Shown here one piece after another: positions 44,875-52,974 of a stretch of 64,000 nucleotides of DNA. The stretch lies in the NCBI GenBank assembly GCA_965261645.1, contig CBDHDJ010000004.1, positions 682,001-746,000 on the forward strand, written 5' to 3'. Under the pieces are notes generated by a model. The model ran no database searches, had not been told where the DNA came from, and saw only the letters and a program-made list of their open reading frames with translations. Position 1 is the stretch's first letter. Each line of letters starts with the position of its first letter. A program made the translations under genes and the position numbers. Source of the stretch: CBDHDJ01 sp965261645 (GTDB taxonomy: Bacteria > Pseudomonadota > Alphaproteobacteria > SHVV01).

Positions 44875-45741
44875 CTTGCGGATGTTGTGCTTACCAGCGA
44901 ACTCCTGGACGTAACGGTCAAGATGCTTGGGGCTGATCTTGTGGAAGGTTCCCTTGTGGGCTCGTTTGAGCATGGACCAAAAGGACTCGATTCCGTTGGT
45001 GTGGGCCATGCCGTTCACGTACTCCGCGACCGAGTGCTTTACTGTCTCATGATCGAACGGCATCCCTTGGTATCCACCGTGGTCGTCTGTGTAGATCGTC
45101 GCGCCTTCCGCTGCATGATCACCGACGAAGCCCTGCAATGTCGGAGCATCTGTGTCGTCAACAACACGTGCCATAACCTTGTTGCTATCGCGGTCTTTCA
45201 TCCCCACTACTGCCGTCTTTCCAACCGCGCCGCGTCCGGTGCCCGCCATCTCTTTGCGCTTGGCCTTGCTCATGTTCTTGCGCTTTCCGCCAAAATAGGT
45301 CTCGTCAACTTCGACCGGGCCATCGAAGGGGCCGCTGGTGTCGGTCGCCCACGCCTCACGGATGCGGTGAAGCATGAACCATGCTGTAGGCTGCGACACG
45401 CCGATATCGCGGGACAACTTCATGCTGGCGACGCTTTTAAGGCTGGTAAGGCACAAGTAGATGGCGATGGCCCATTTTCGGAGTGGGACGTTGGACCGCG
45501 CAATTGCGGTGCCGGTGCGGACGCTGAAATACGACCGGCAATCCGTGCACCAGTAAGGCATCGGCTTGGCGTTAGGGACTTCACGTGTGTTGACAGAGCC
45601 GCACTTCCCACAATGGCGACCGCCCCGCCAGAACACGTCCTCAAACCACTTGGTGGCCGCTTCCTCGGTCGGGAACATGTCCATCAACTCAACGAGAGTG
45701 ATGCCTTCGCGGTGGGATTTTCCGGGCGCTTTCTTGGCCAT
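44764..45741 (-). CDS. IS1595-family (ISXO2-like) transposase
   Basis: 325 residues. The N-terminal zinc ribbon (RHCGKCGSVN with YWCTDCRSYF) is followed by a DDE-like core: VEVDETYFGGKRKN, then IYTDDHGGYQGM and a final IESFWSMLKRAHKGTF. All acidic residues are intact, so the element is probably mobile. It is read inward from the right terminal repeat. Confidence 0.92.
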   Translation of the reverse strand: MAKKAPGKSHREGITLVELMDMFPTEEAATKWFEDVFWRGGRHCGKCGSVNTREVPNAKPMPYWCTDCRSYFSVRTGTAIARSNVPLRKWAIAIYLCLTSLKSVASMKLSRDIGVSQPTAWFMLHRIREAWATDTSGPFDGPVEVDETYFGGKRKNMSKAKRKEMAGTGRGAVGKTAVVGMKDRDSNKVMARVVDDTDAPTLQGFVGDHAAEGATIYTDDHGGYQGMPFDHETVKHSVAEYVNGMAHTNGIESFWSMLKRAHKGTFHKISPKHLDRYVQEFAGKHNIRKSGTLAQMRDTVARLVGRNLLYRDLVSDNGLSSGARS

Positions 45742-45791
45742 TTCCTGTCTCCCTCTCTACGATCTAGATATAGGAATTCAGGACGATGATT

Positions 45792-45813
45792 TCAAGTAGT
45801 CTTTATAATCCCC
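45792..45813. repeat. right terminal inverted repeat of the IS1595-type transposon
   Basis: Reverse complement of the left repeat except for one base. It is followed at once by the second CTTACAAA copy. Confidence 0.93.
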
Positions 45814-46357
45814 CTTACAAAGACCTGTTCTTCAAGGCCCACGCCGCCCTGGCGCCCCCTTGATCGCAGCTTTCCACCACAACGGGGAAAAGGGGGTAAC
45901 GCTACGGCGACGATGACTCCCGCATGCCCGAAGCCCACCAAAAAACCAATCATACGCAAAGCCTGCCCAACTATCCCGGCCAGAATATCCATCTCAAAGC
46001 CCGACCAACCACGCCGACACTCAAATCAGCCCAATCACTCTCAAATGAAGCGCCTCAAAACGCCTCGTGAGAAGTCCGGGATCAACTCCGTGCGACGCAT
46101 CAAGCTCTCCCTGCCCGACGCCTGTGCCAGCAAAGACCTGTTCTTCAAGGCCCACGCCGCCCTGGCGCCCCCATGATCGCAACTCTCCACCGCAACAGGG
46201 AAACGGGGGCAACGCTGCGGCGGCGATGACTCCCGCACGCCCGAAACCCACCAAGACCCAATCATACGCGGAGCCTGCCCAACTATCCCGGCCAGAATAT
46301 CCATCTCAAAGCCCGACCCACCACGCCGACACTCAAATCAGCCCGATCATTCCCAAA

Positions 46358-47383
46358 CCTGCTTATCCATGAAAGTCATCCAGCGATGAGCGCTCGGTAT
46401 GGGATGGGTTGGGTTCGTGCGGCGCTGTGAACGAAGCGCGGGATCATGGTGTTGAGCTGGTAGCGCCGGTTGTATCGCCAGGCAAAGCTGGCGAGGTAGC
46501 GTTGGGCATGATCGGGGCCGAGCTTGCGGTAGGTTCCGGTGATCGCGCTCTTGATGTTGCCGAGCGTCGTGTTGACCCATTTGAAGGGCGCCATCCGGGC
46601 GGCCTGCCGCCCGGAGCCGGTGCGCATCGCGCGATGGCTTCCGACGACCCCGTCGAGCGCGTTCCAGCAGCGCAGGCCGTCGGTGAGGACCTCGCTTCCG
46701 GGGGCCAGCCAGCGCTTGGCGCCGCGCGCGATCTCGCGCTTGCGGAAGCCCTTGACCGGGACCAGCTTGACCTTGCGCGGCGGCCCTCGGGGCTGGTGGA
46801 GACCGCCGCCACGAAGGGCGTCTTGCCCGGCGCGCCACGGCCCCGCTTGCCGCCGGCGCGCGCGCCGCCGAGGTAAGCATCGTCCATCTCCACCCGCCCC
46901 GACAGCGGCGTGTCTGCCTCGCGCCGCGCCATCACCGCCATGATCTTGTGCTTCATGGTCCAGGCGGTCGGCTGCTTGACCCCGAGACGGCGCCCCAGCT
47001 CGACCGAGGAAATCCCGTTCTTCGCCGTTACGATCAGGTGGACGGCCGCGAACCACAGCGTCAGCGGCAGCTTGGTGGCGTGGAAGATCGTGCCCGCCGT
47101 GGAGGATGTCTGCTTCTTGCACCGGTTGCATTGGTAGAGGCTCCGGCCCGCCAGCACACAATGCCCGCGATGGCCGCAGCAGGGGCAGACGAAGCCGTCC
47201 GGCCAGCGCAGCCGGGACAATGCCGAGCGGCACTGCTCCTCGGCGCCGAAGGCTTCGCGAAACGCCTCGTCGGTCAACCCGCGCACCCGCGATGCAACCT
47301 TGAACCCCATATCCGTGACCTCCCTCGTCAGGAACGCACCAAGAACATATGCCTTCCCAAGCGGAGTGTCACGGATAAGCAGG
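46358..47383 (-). mobile_element. second IS1595-type element
   Basis: 1026 bp. The ends are inverted repeats: CCTGCTTATCCATGAAAGTC at the left and the complement of CCTGCTTATCCGTGACACTC at the right. It is flanked by TTCCCAAA (46350-46357) and TTCTCAAA (47384-47391), an 8-bp duplication with one change. It sits in the 3' non-coding end of the outer IS1380. Confidence 0.85.
46376..47310 (-). pseudogene. IS1595 transposase, frameshifted
   Basis: The N-terminal frame has a zinc ribbon (CPCCGHRGHC, CNRCKKQTSS) and VEMDDAYLGGARAGG. A one-base deletion near 46780, at GAGGGCCGCCGCGC, shifts the frame. The rest (PRKVKLVPVKGFRKREIARG, VLTDGLRCW, WVNTTLGNIKSAITGTYRK) continues in the second frame and ends at 46376. 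It needs a frameshift to work, so it is probably dead unless frameshifting is programmed. Confidence 0.85.
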
Positions 47384-47480
47384 TTCTCAAATGCAGCGTC
47401 TCAAAAACGCCTCGTGAGAAGTCCGGGTTCAATGAATCGAAGCGGGATCGGGCGCTGTCGGTTCGACCGCCGGGCCCGGG

Positions 47481-47750
47481 TCAATTTCTTCCCTGTTCAC
47501 GCAACTCCCTGAGCACTCGCTCCTGACAAGATGGGTCACGTATCGCCTGATTGGATCCCTGCTCGTACTTTGGGGTGTCGACGCATTCCGCCAGCTTCAG
47601 CAGGCTTTCGGACAGTGCCCTCTCCATCGCTTGGCTGTCCTCCTTGTTCACCAGTGGTCCATAGTCCAGGGCGGCGGCCCAAATCCACCCTGCGACTCCT
47701 GCAACCGCCGTGAAGATGGCCAGTGCGGCAGCGATCTCTTGCAGCCGCAT
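47481..47750 (-). CDS. small membrane protein, unknown
   Basis: 89 residues. The ATG overlaps the stop of the preceding secreted-protein gene (TAATG). A single N-terminal hydrophobic helix (AAALAIFTAVAGVAGWIWAAAL) is followed by a charged helix with two Cys (LAECVDTPKYE, DPSCQERVL). No family was recognised. It lies between IS1380 copies and is coupled to its partner. Confidence 0.55.
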   Translation of the reverse strand: MRLQEIAAALAIFTAVAGVAGWIWAAALDYGPLVNKEDSQAMERALSESLLKLAECVDTPKYEQGSNQAIRDPSCQERVLRELREQGRN

Positions 47751-48211
47751 TACTCCTTTGCTCCCCATCCGAAAAACTCATCCAGTTCCTTTCGAGCAAT
47801 TTCGGGGTCGAACTTCAGCTTCGCCTTCTCCTGGTCATGTCGCATAATCGTCAGAGTACAGGCACCTTGGAATGCTTGTTGTGCGGTGTTCCCGAAGTTC
47901 CCGCCTCCCGTCCAGCCATCCTTCGTGACCCGTTCCGGGTCGAACCTGCCGAGGGAGAAGCTGTAAGGCTTTTCTGGTGTGCCACTCGCTGCTACACAGA
48001 CGTAGGCTCTTTGTTCGTGGAACGATACCTCATAGCAGCGCTGCAGGATATCTGGAACCGCCTTCACGGTTACCTCGACCTCTCCTCCTTCGACCAGGCA
48101 TGGTCTCTTGACGCCACCCGAGTCTTCGGCTGCGAGCGAGACGTATGGAAGCGCCAAGCAGAGAAGCACTGCTGGCGCGATTTGTGGCAAAACTCTCAGG
48201 AACATTTGCAT
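47750..48211 (-). CDS. secreted protein, unknown
   Basis: 153 residues with a signal peptide (VLPQIAPAVLLCLALPYVSLAA). The mature part has four Cys (KRPCLVEGG, QRCYEVSF, AYVCVAAS, GACTLTIM) suitable for two disulfides. It is coupled to the downstream small membrane protein, suggesting an envelope pair. Its base composition is lower in GC than the pil/tra genes. No family was recognised. Confidence 0.6.
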   Translation of the reverse strand: MQMFLRVLPQIAPAVLLCLALPYVSLAAEDSGGVKRPCLVEGGEVEVTVKAVPDILQRCYEVSFHEQRAYVCVAASGTPEKPYSFSLGRFDPERVTKDGWTGGGNFGNTAQQAFQGACTLTIMRHDQEKAKLKFDPEIARKELDEFFGWGAKE

Positions 48212-48468
48212 CGACGGTCTTCAGCCTTCGTTTGTATGGTTGGTCTCGCTCAATGGTATGCCTTCATCTGGACTATGTGTAGCAGCTTGAGATCATCGCA
48301 TACATATCTTCGAGGAGAACATCGACGTCTTCGCCTACGATTTTGTCGGGATTCTCATGGGAGTCCCGATCGGCGATCAGGGTTGATCCTGCTAGATCGA
48401 AGAAAATGCTATCCTTCTAAACATCAGGTGATTTCTCTTTCAAGCTTGATCTGTGACACCCCAGCAAC
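48212..48468. other. non-coding gap
   Basis: Relatively AT-rich. No reading frame, repeat or RNA gene is supported here. Promoter elements of the secreted-protein gene are expected at the left side but were not recognised. Confidence 0.4.
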
Positions 48469-48853
48469 TCAGCCGGGAGCGTCCCGGCGCAGCTTGTCGT
48501 GCTGGGCGCGGGCCTCGACGACCAGCGTGTCGAGCTCGTCTTCGCGCCCCGCGCGGACCATCGCGTCGCGCTTTTCGTTCGCGAGGAACCAGGTGTAGCG
48601 GAACATCCGCTCGATCAGCGGCGCCAGCGACGCCGCAATTCCGCCGGAAACCCCGCTCTCGGGGTTCCGCGCGAGCGCCAGACTCGTCTAGCGCACGAAC
48701 TCGGCGGGCGGCGTGTCGTGCAGCTGAGCCGCGCGCCTGACCTCCTCCCACTCCGAATCCGAGAAGCGGATGGTTCCTGTTCCTTCGCGCGTCGTCTGGC
48801 CTCTCGGTTGCCGCCTCGCTTTCCGACGCGTCGCTTCGAACGTTCTCGCTCAC
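48469..48853 (-). pseudogene. mobilisation-accessory-like small protein, broken
   Basis: From the likely GTG at 48853 the frame runs SENVRSDASESEAATERPDD, then needs a frameshift to continue GTGTIRFSDSEWEEVRRAA and PPAEFVR. An in-frame amber codon lies at 48688-48690, after which SLALARNPESGVSGGIAASL and LIERMFRYTWFLANEKRDAM are read to the stop at 48469. The FSDSEWEEV-HDTPPAEFVR pattern resembles ribbon-helix-helix relaxosome accessory proteins. Two lesions make it a relic; the family call is tentative. Confidence 0.55.
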
Positions 48854-48965
48854 CCCTCTACCCCGCATTTCTCACCATGATCTGGCGGTATTCCGATTCT
48901 CTTTTTTACAATCAATGTATTGGTGTTGATTTGGATAGTTTTTAATAAAATAGGGCGTTTTCAGG

Positions 48966-49429
48966 ATGCGCTTTTCGGATTACGGCAAACGGGTGGTGTT
49001 CGCCGCCTTCGACGGCGGCGAGATCACCTCGGACGCCGGTGTCCTGTTACTGCGCGAGCAGGCGCGCCGGATACGCCTGTTCGAACGCATGGCGGGCTGT
49101 TTCACCGATCACCGGGATAGAGAACGCCTAACCCATACCCTTCCCGCCCTGTTGGCTCAACGGGTTTGCGGGATGGCGCTCGGCTATGAAGATATCATCG
49201 ACCAGGACACGCTCCGTTTCGACCCGGCCTTGAAATTGCTGGCCTCACCGCGAACCGGAGATCCCGGGACCCCGGCTCCGCTGGCCGGCAAGTCAACGCT
49301 GAACCGGCTGGAACAATCCTGGGAAACCGGCAACCGCCGCTATCATCAGATAGTCCCCAACCTCAAGAAACTCTCCAACCTGTTCGTCACCCTGTTTCTC
49401 GATGCCCACCAGACGCCGCCCACGCGCAT
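48966..49429 (+). pseudogene. IS1380 transposase N-terminal fragment
   Basis: Encodes MRFSDYGKRVVFAAFDGGEI through KLSNLFVTLFLDAHQTPP, nearly identical to the inner group A copy, and then stops matching. The DDE core is absent. Confidence 0.85.
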
Positions 49430-49504
49430 TCAAGGTGCTGATCCTGGCCGCGCGGCATACGGTGAGCGACGAACGGATGGAGTTTCTGATCCGCGATCGC
49501 TTGA
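49430..49504 (+). pseudogene. IS5-family transposase fragment
   Basis: Reads KVLILAARHTVSDERMEF then LIRDRLT, the part of an IS5 transposase that normally follows directly after the fragment seen at 4907-5118. The two pieces come from adjacent parts of one family sequence. Confidence 0.6.
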
Positions 49505-49745
49505 CAAAACGCCTCGTGAGAAGTCCCGGTCAATCTACAATCGACCGGGGAGAATAGAAACGCCCGCGCTGATTCCACGGCCTGAACGAACGATTACCGG
49601 TTACCGGCCCAACCCAACCATTACCGCCGCAGGTAATTGTTCGGCCAAGCCGTGGACGGTCGACATCGGGCTCATCATCCACATCGAATCGAGACCCCCA
49701 CAAAGGGGCTGGTAACGTGTTTTTCCATGCGCTACAGTCGATCGC

Positions 49746-51423
49746 ATGGTGGTTCCCGACGAAGGTTTTGGCACAGATTTGACGCCGGTCGAGGTCGGCG
49801 GCGACCACTCGTCCCGCGCGGCCGTGGCGGTGCATGCGCCGTGCGACTGGCGGTCGTGGTATGAGCAGGCGCACGCCCGCGCGGAGCGGGAACGGGCGCG
49901 GGCGAGCGCGGCGGAAGTTCGCTCGGAAGAGCTGCGCCGGGCGGAATTGGGCTCGCGTATCGATGCGGGTTTGTGGAAGTCGCGGTTCAAGGCCTGTCGC
50001 GACAGGTTGAGCGTCGCCGAGGAGAAGACGAAGGAAGCCCGCGGCTCCGCAAGGGACGTGCCTTCCTTGCAGGCGGCAGTGGCGCGCCTGGAGAAGCTCC
50101 ACTCCGAAGCCGGCATCGCGTCGAGCCTGGCCACGATCGAGGCGTTGCGCAAGGAGAACGCCCGGCTGCGCAAGGCCCGGGCGGCGCCGGCCTCTGAGAG
50201 CGTGGCCGACCCGCGGCCCACGGAGACCCGTCCGCGGCGCACCGCCGTGGAGCGATCCCCGGAGCAGAAGGAGACCATCAGGTCGCTTCGTACGGAACTC
50301 CGCCGGCTCGACAAGGAGGTGGTCCGGCGGGACAAGGAGATCGTCCGGCTGAACGAGCGCCTCGACCGGGAGAAGGAGAGGACGGAGGGCATCAGGGAGA
50401 CCGCGAAGAAGCTGTCCAGCGAGTCCCTTCGGCTGCACAGGGAGGTGAGGATACTGGGCGCCGCCGAGGCCCGGGCCCGGTCGCTGTCCGACGAGGTTTT
50501 CTGGCTGCGCCATGCCCTGGAGGGGTCCAAGGCCGGGCAGAAGAAGCTGAAGACCCGGCTTGCGAAGCTGCGCGCGACCGGGGCGACGCTGTCGAAGTTG
50601 CCGTCCGACGAGGCCGCTCAGCTGCGTACCGTCCTGAGGCGGTCGCGGCGCCACAAGACGACGATCAAGTCGCTGTCCCGGGAGAACGCCCGGCTGCACA
50701 AGGGCGCGAAGACGTCGCGGAACCGGATCGAGACGCTGGAAGTCCAGCTTGCGAAGCTGCGCGCGACCGGGGCCGTGTTGTCGAAGACGCTCTACGGCCG
50801 CAAGAGCGAGCAGCAAGACAAGCTGCGCTCGGAACGCAAGCGCGGCCAGCAGCGCGGCGCGCCCGGCCACGGCCGCACCCAACGGCCCGGGCTTGAGGAG
50901 CGCACCGAGGAGCGCAACCCGCCGGCCGATGCGTGCGTCTGCGGACGGTGCGGGCAGCCCTATGCGCCGAACGGCGCCGAGGAATCCACCCTCGTCGAGA
51001 TCGAGGTTCAGGCCCACAAGCGCGTGATCCGCCGTCCACGTTGGCGCCGGAGTTGCGACTGCGCGTCCTCACCCATGGAACTGTTGGCGCCTCCGGTGCC
51101 GCGGCTGTTCGCCAGAACACCCTACGGAACCAGCTTCTGGGCGCGTTTCCTGTTCGAGCACTGTGCCTGCTTCCGCCCCGTGCACCGCACCGCCGCGTGG
51201 ATGGCCGGCCACGGCCTGCCGGTCTCGCCCGGGACGCTGGCCGACAGCCTGAAGCGCTTCATACCGCTGTTCGAGCCGCTGGCCGAGGCGATCCTCGCGC
51301 ACCAGAACAAGGCGGCGCTGCGCCATGCCGACGAGACCGGTTGGAGCGTGCAGGAGCTTCGCGGCGAAGACCGGTCAAGCCGCGCCTGGCTGTGGACCTC
51401 GGTCAGCGACGACGCGGTCTACT
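49746..51423 (+). pseudogene. IS66-family transposase, 5' part
   Basis: 559 codons plus one base. A long coiled-coil N-terminus has repeated segments (KLRATGATLSKLPSD and KLRATGAVLSKTLYG). A zinc motif (CVCGRCGQPY) and the first part of the DDE domain with HADETGWSVQEL follow. The codon is cut after GTC-TAC-T and completes at 56131 as a Phe codon, so removing the intron restores the frame. Confidence 0.88.
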
Positions 51424-51460
51424 ATCGCGGTAGGGACGCTGGTTGCCCAGCGCCCCCCGC

Positions 51461-51495
51461 ACAGATCCGGACAGGCCCGCTAGGGCATCCGGCTC
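51461..51495 (-). ncRNA. group II intron domain V
   Basis: Reads GAGCCGGATGCCCTAG, then CGGGCCTGTCCGGATCTGT on the minus strand. GAGCCGGAT pairs with the GTCCGGATCTGT side, a typical catalytic domain V shape. Domain VI (GCGGGGGGCGCTGGGCAACC and on) follows to the intron 3' end. Confidence 0.75.
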
Positions 51496-51803
51496 CTCCC
51501 TTGGGTTCCGCCCCGCATAGCGCTGACGGCAAATCGTTGGTCCGGCCACGGGTGTCGGATTTCCAGCTTGGGCCAATGGGTCTTGGTCAGTGCCGTGATA
51601 TCGGCCCATGTCGTGCGGTCCTTCTGCGACCGTAGGCGTAGCGTGCGCAACCACAGTCGCTTCAGGCGGATAGTAAAACGGTCGAGGTATCGGTAGCTGT
51701 TCGGGACTGCGTAGTAGTTGAGCCATCCGTCGAGCACCTTCCCCAGCCATCTTGCCGTCTCCTTGGACTTGCAGTGCATCCGCCTGCGTAGCGCCTCCTT
51801 AAT
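51480..51803 (-). pseudogene. group II intron reverse transcriptase, C-terminal part
   Basis: Encodes KEALRRRMHCKSKETARWLG, then VLDGWLNYYAVPNSYRYLDR and a Trp-rich end. This is the maturase (domain X) end of the intron reverse transcriptase. It joins exactly to the N-terminal part at 54562 through the TTAAT duplication. There is no HNH endonuclease domain. Confidence 0.88.
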
Positions 51804-51907
51804 CCCGGATTTCTCACCTGAGAGTTACCCGGATTCTGAATATCTATTGGAACCAGGCGTTTAGAGGGATTTTCAGGGACCGTTAAAAATACACGGTGTT
51901 TTTCGGA

Positions 51908-52855
51908 TCAGCGCCGTTTCCTGTCCGGCGGCGGGAGGGTTTGCACGGCTTTGGCGAGCCATCGCAAGGCGCCCGGCGTCGCCGACCAGTTCTCCCTGTT
52001 TTGCAGCACATAGACGACGGCTTCTTCGTGTGAGCCCAGCGTGTAGTGATCCTCCGGGTATTCGGGGACCGGCGTGGCGCCGGTCAACAGGGCGGGGACG
52101 TGAGGGTTGCACTTCCAGGCGGCCGCCAAGGCGGCGTGCGCCCCGCTCTCGTCGCCCTTGCGCAAGGCCAGCAGGGTCCTGGCGTAGGCCCAGTCCGCGA
52201 AGACATCGTCATCGTAAGTGGCGAGCAGTTCCTCCAGGGCGCCGTGATCGCCGGCGGCGAGCAGCCACGACGCCAGGCCGTGGCGCAGGCCCTGATTGTC
52301 ATTCGGGTTGAGGCGTAGCATCTCCCGGTAATGATCGATCGCAGCCGTGCGCTCGCCCTCCTGCCACAGGCATTCGGCGAGACCGGCGCGGGCGCGCATG
52401 TAGGGGCGGGTCTCCAGGATGACCCAGAAGTGGCCGGCATCGCGCTCGAAGGCTTGCCGCCCAAGCGCCCATTCCCCGGCAGCGACGCCGGCCTGGTAAT
52501 GGCGCCGCGCCTCGGCGAGGGTCTTCGCCTCCTCCTCGGCCAGCAGAACATGGGCGTCGGCGCAGAGATCGGAGATCTCCAGCGCCCTTTTGGCCAGCCC
52601 GATACGCTTGCCCGGCGTCTCCGCCTCCCAGGCGTCATAGATGAGATCCCGGGCGCGCGCCAACGCCTCCTCTTCCCCGCCGGCGGGACCGTCCGGCGAC
52701 ATCCCACCAGCGAGCTTGGCCATCGTCCTCTCCATGGCGCGCCGGTCGGGCACCGGCGGCAAGGGCGGCGCGGCGGCCTTTTGCCCGCGCCCCGCGGACG
52801 CATTCTTCTTGTTCTTATGGCGGTTCTTGCTGACCGGCACGGCATCCTCGGACAA
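51908..52855 (-). CDS. TPR/ST7-like passenger protein, copy 1
   Basis: 315 residues. It starts with a Lys/Asn-rich segment (SKNRHKNKKNASAGRGQK) and a short Pro-rich stretch. A helical hairpin domain follows (RARDLIYDAWEAETPGKRIG, LAKRALEISDLCADAHVLLA), then a TPR-like core (GLAECLWQEGERTAAIDHYR, EMLRLNPNDNQGLRHGLASW). It ends with HVPALLTGATPVPEYPEDHY. This pattern is that of the ST7/TPR proteins widely found on bacterial chromosomes. It has no transposase signature, so it is cargo. Confidence 0.85.
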   Translation of the reverse strand: MSEDAVPVSKNRHKNKKNASAGRGQKAAAPPLPPVPDRRAMERTMAKLAGGMSPDGPAGGEEEALARARDLIYDAWEAETPGKRIGLAKRALEISDLCADAHVLLAEEEAKTLAEARRHYQAGVAAGEWALGRQAFERDAGHFWVILETRPYMRARAGLAECLWQEGERTAAIDHYREMLRLNPNDNQGLRHGLASWLLAAGDHGALEELLATYDDDVFADWAYARTLLALRKGDESGAHAALAAAWKCNPHVPALLTGATPVPEYPEDHYTLGSHEEAVVYVLQNRENWSATPGALRWLAKAVQTLPPPDRKRR

Positions 52856-52974
52856 TCGACGGGCAACCCCAGCAGGATAACAGAAGACGCCGCGAGGCCG
52901 TCAACGGGGCTCGCGGCAGGACCGGCAAAGCCGCAATATACGGTGCCTGAGCAACGATCGGCGAGGAGGAACGG

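Larger units (their letters stand above)
43036..45813. mobile_element. IS1595-type transposon with cargo genes
   Basis: Complete 2778-bp element. Left and right 22-bp terminal inverted repeats (43036-43057 and 45792-45813) differ at one position. They begin GGGGATTATAAAGAC and end ACTTGA. An 8-bp target duplication CTTACAAA flanks it (43028-43035 and 45814-45821), as expected for IS1595. It carries three or four plus-strand cargo genes followed by a convergent minus-strand transposase. Confidence 0.93.
41619..46080 (+). mobile_element. inner IS1380 element (group A), flanked by ATCAA duplication
   Basis: The left end CCCGCATTTGTCACC (41619) and the right end CGTGAGAAGTCCGGG (46080) are inverted, imperfect repeats of each other. 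The target duplication ATCAA is at 41614-41618 and 46081-46085. Without the IS1595 element inside, the element is about 1.68 kb, normal for IS1380. Confidence 0.88.
40510..47427 (+). mobile_element. outer IS1380 element (group A), 5'-truncated and twice interrupted
   Basis: Homology to group A IS1380 begins abruptly at about 40510, inside the transposase gene, so the left end is missing. The right end is at 47427 (CGTGAGAAGTCCGGG). Two insertions split it: a second group A IS1380 at 41619-46080 (duplication ATCAA) and an IS1595-type element at 46358-47383 (duplication TTC(C/T)CAAA). Removing both restores a continuous 3' half. Confidence 0.85.
48862..49529 (+). mobile_element. IS1380 group A remnant with internal replacement
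   Basis: The left end CCCGCATTTCTCACC starts at 48862 and the right end CGTGAGAAGTCCCGG finishes at 49529, but the centre is missing. The transposase is intact from 48966 to about 49429 (LDAHQTPP), then runs into an IS5-type fragment (49430-49504). Target duplication is uncertain. Confidence 0.75.
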
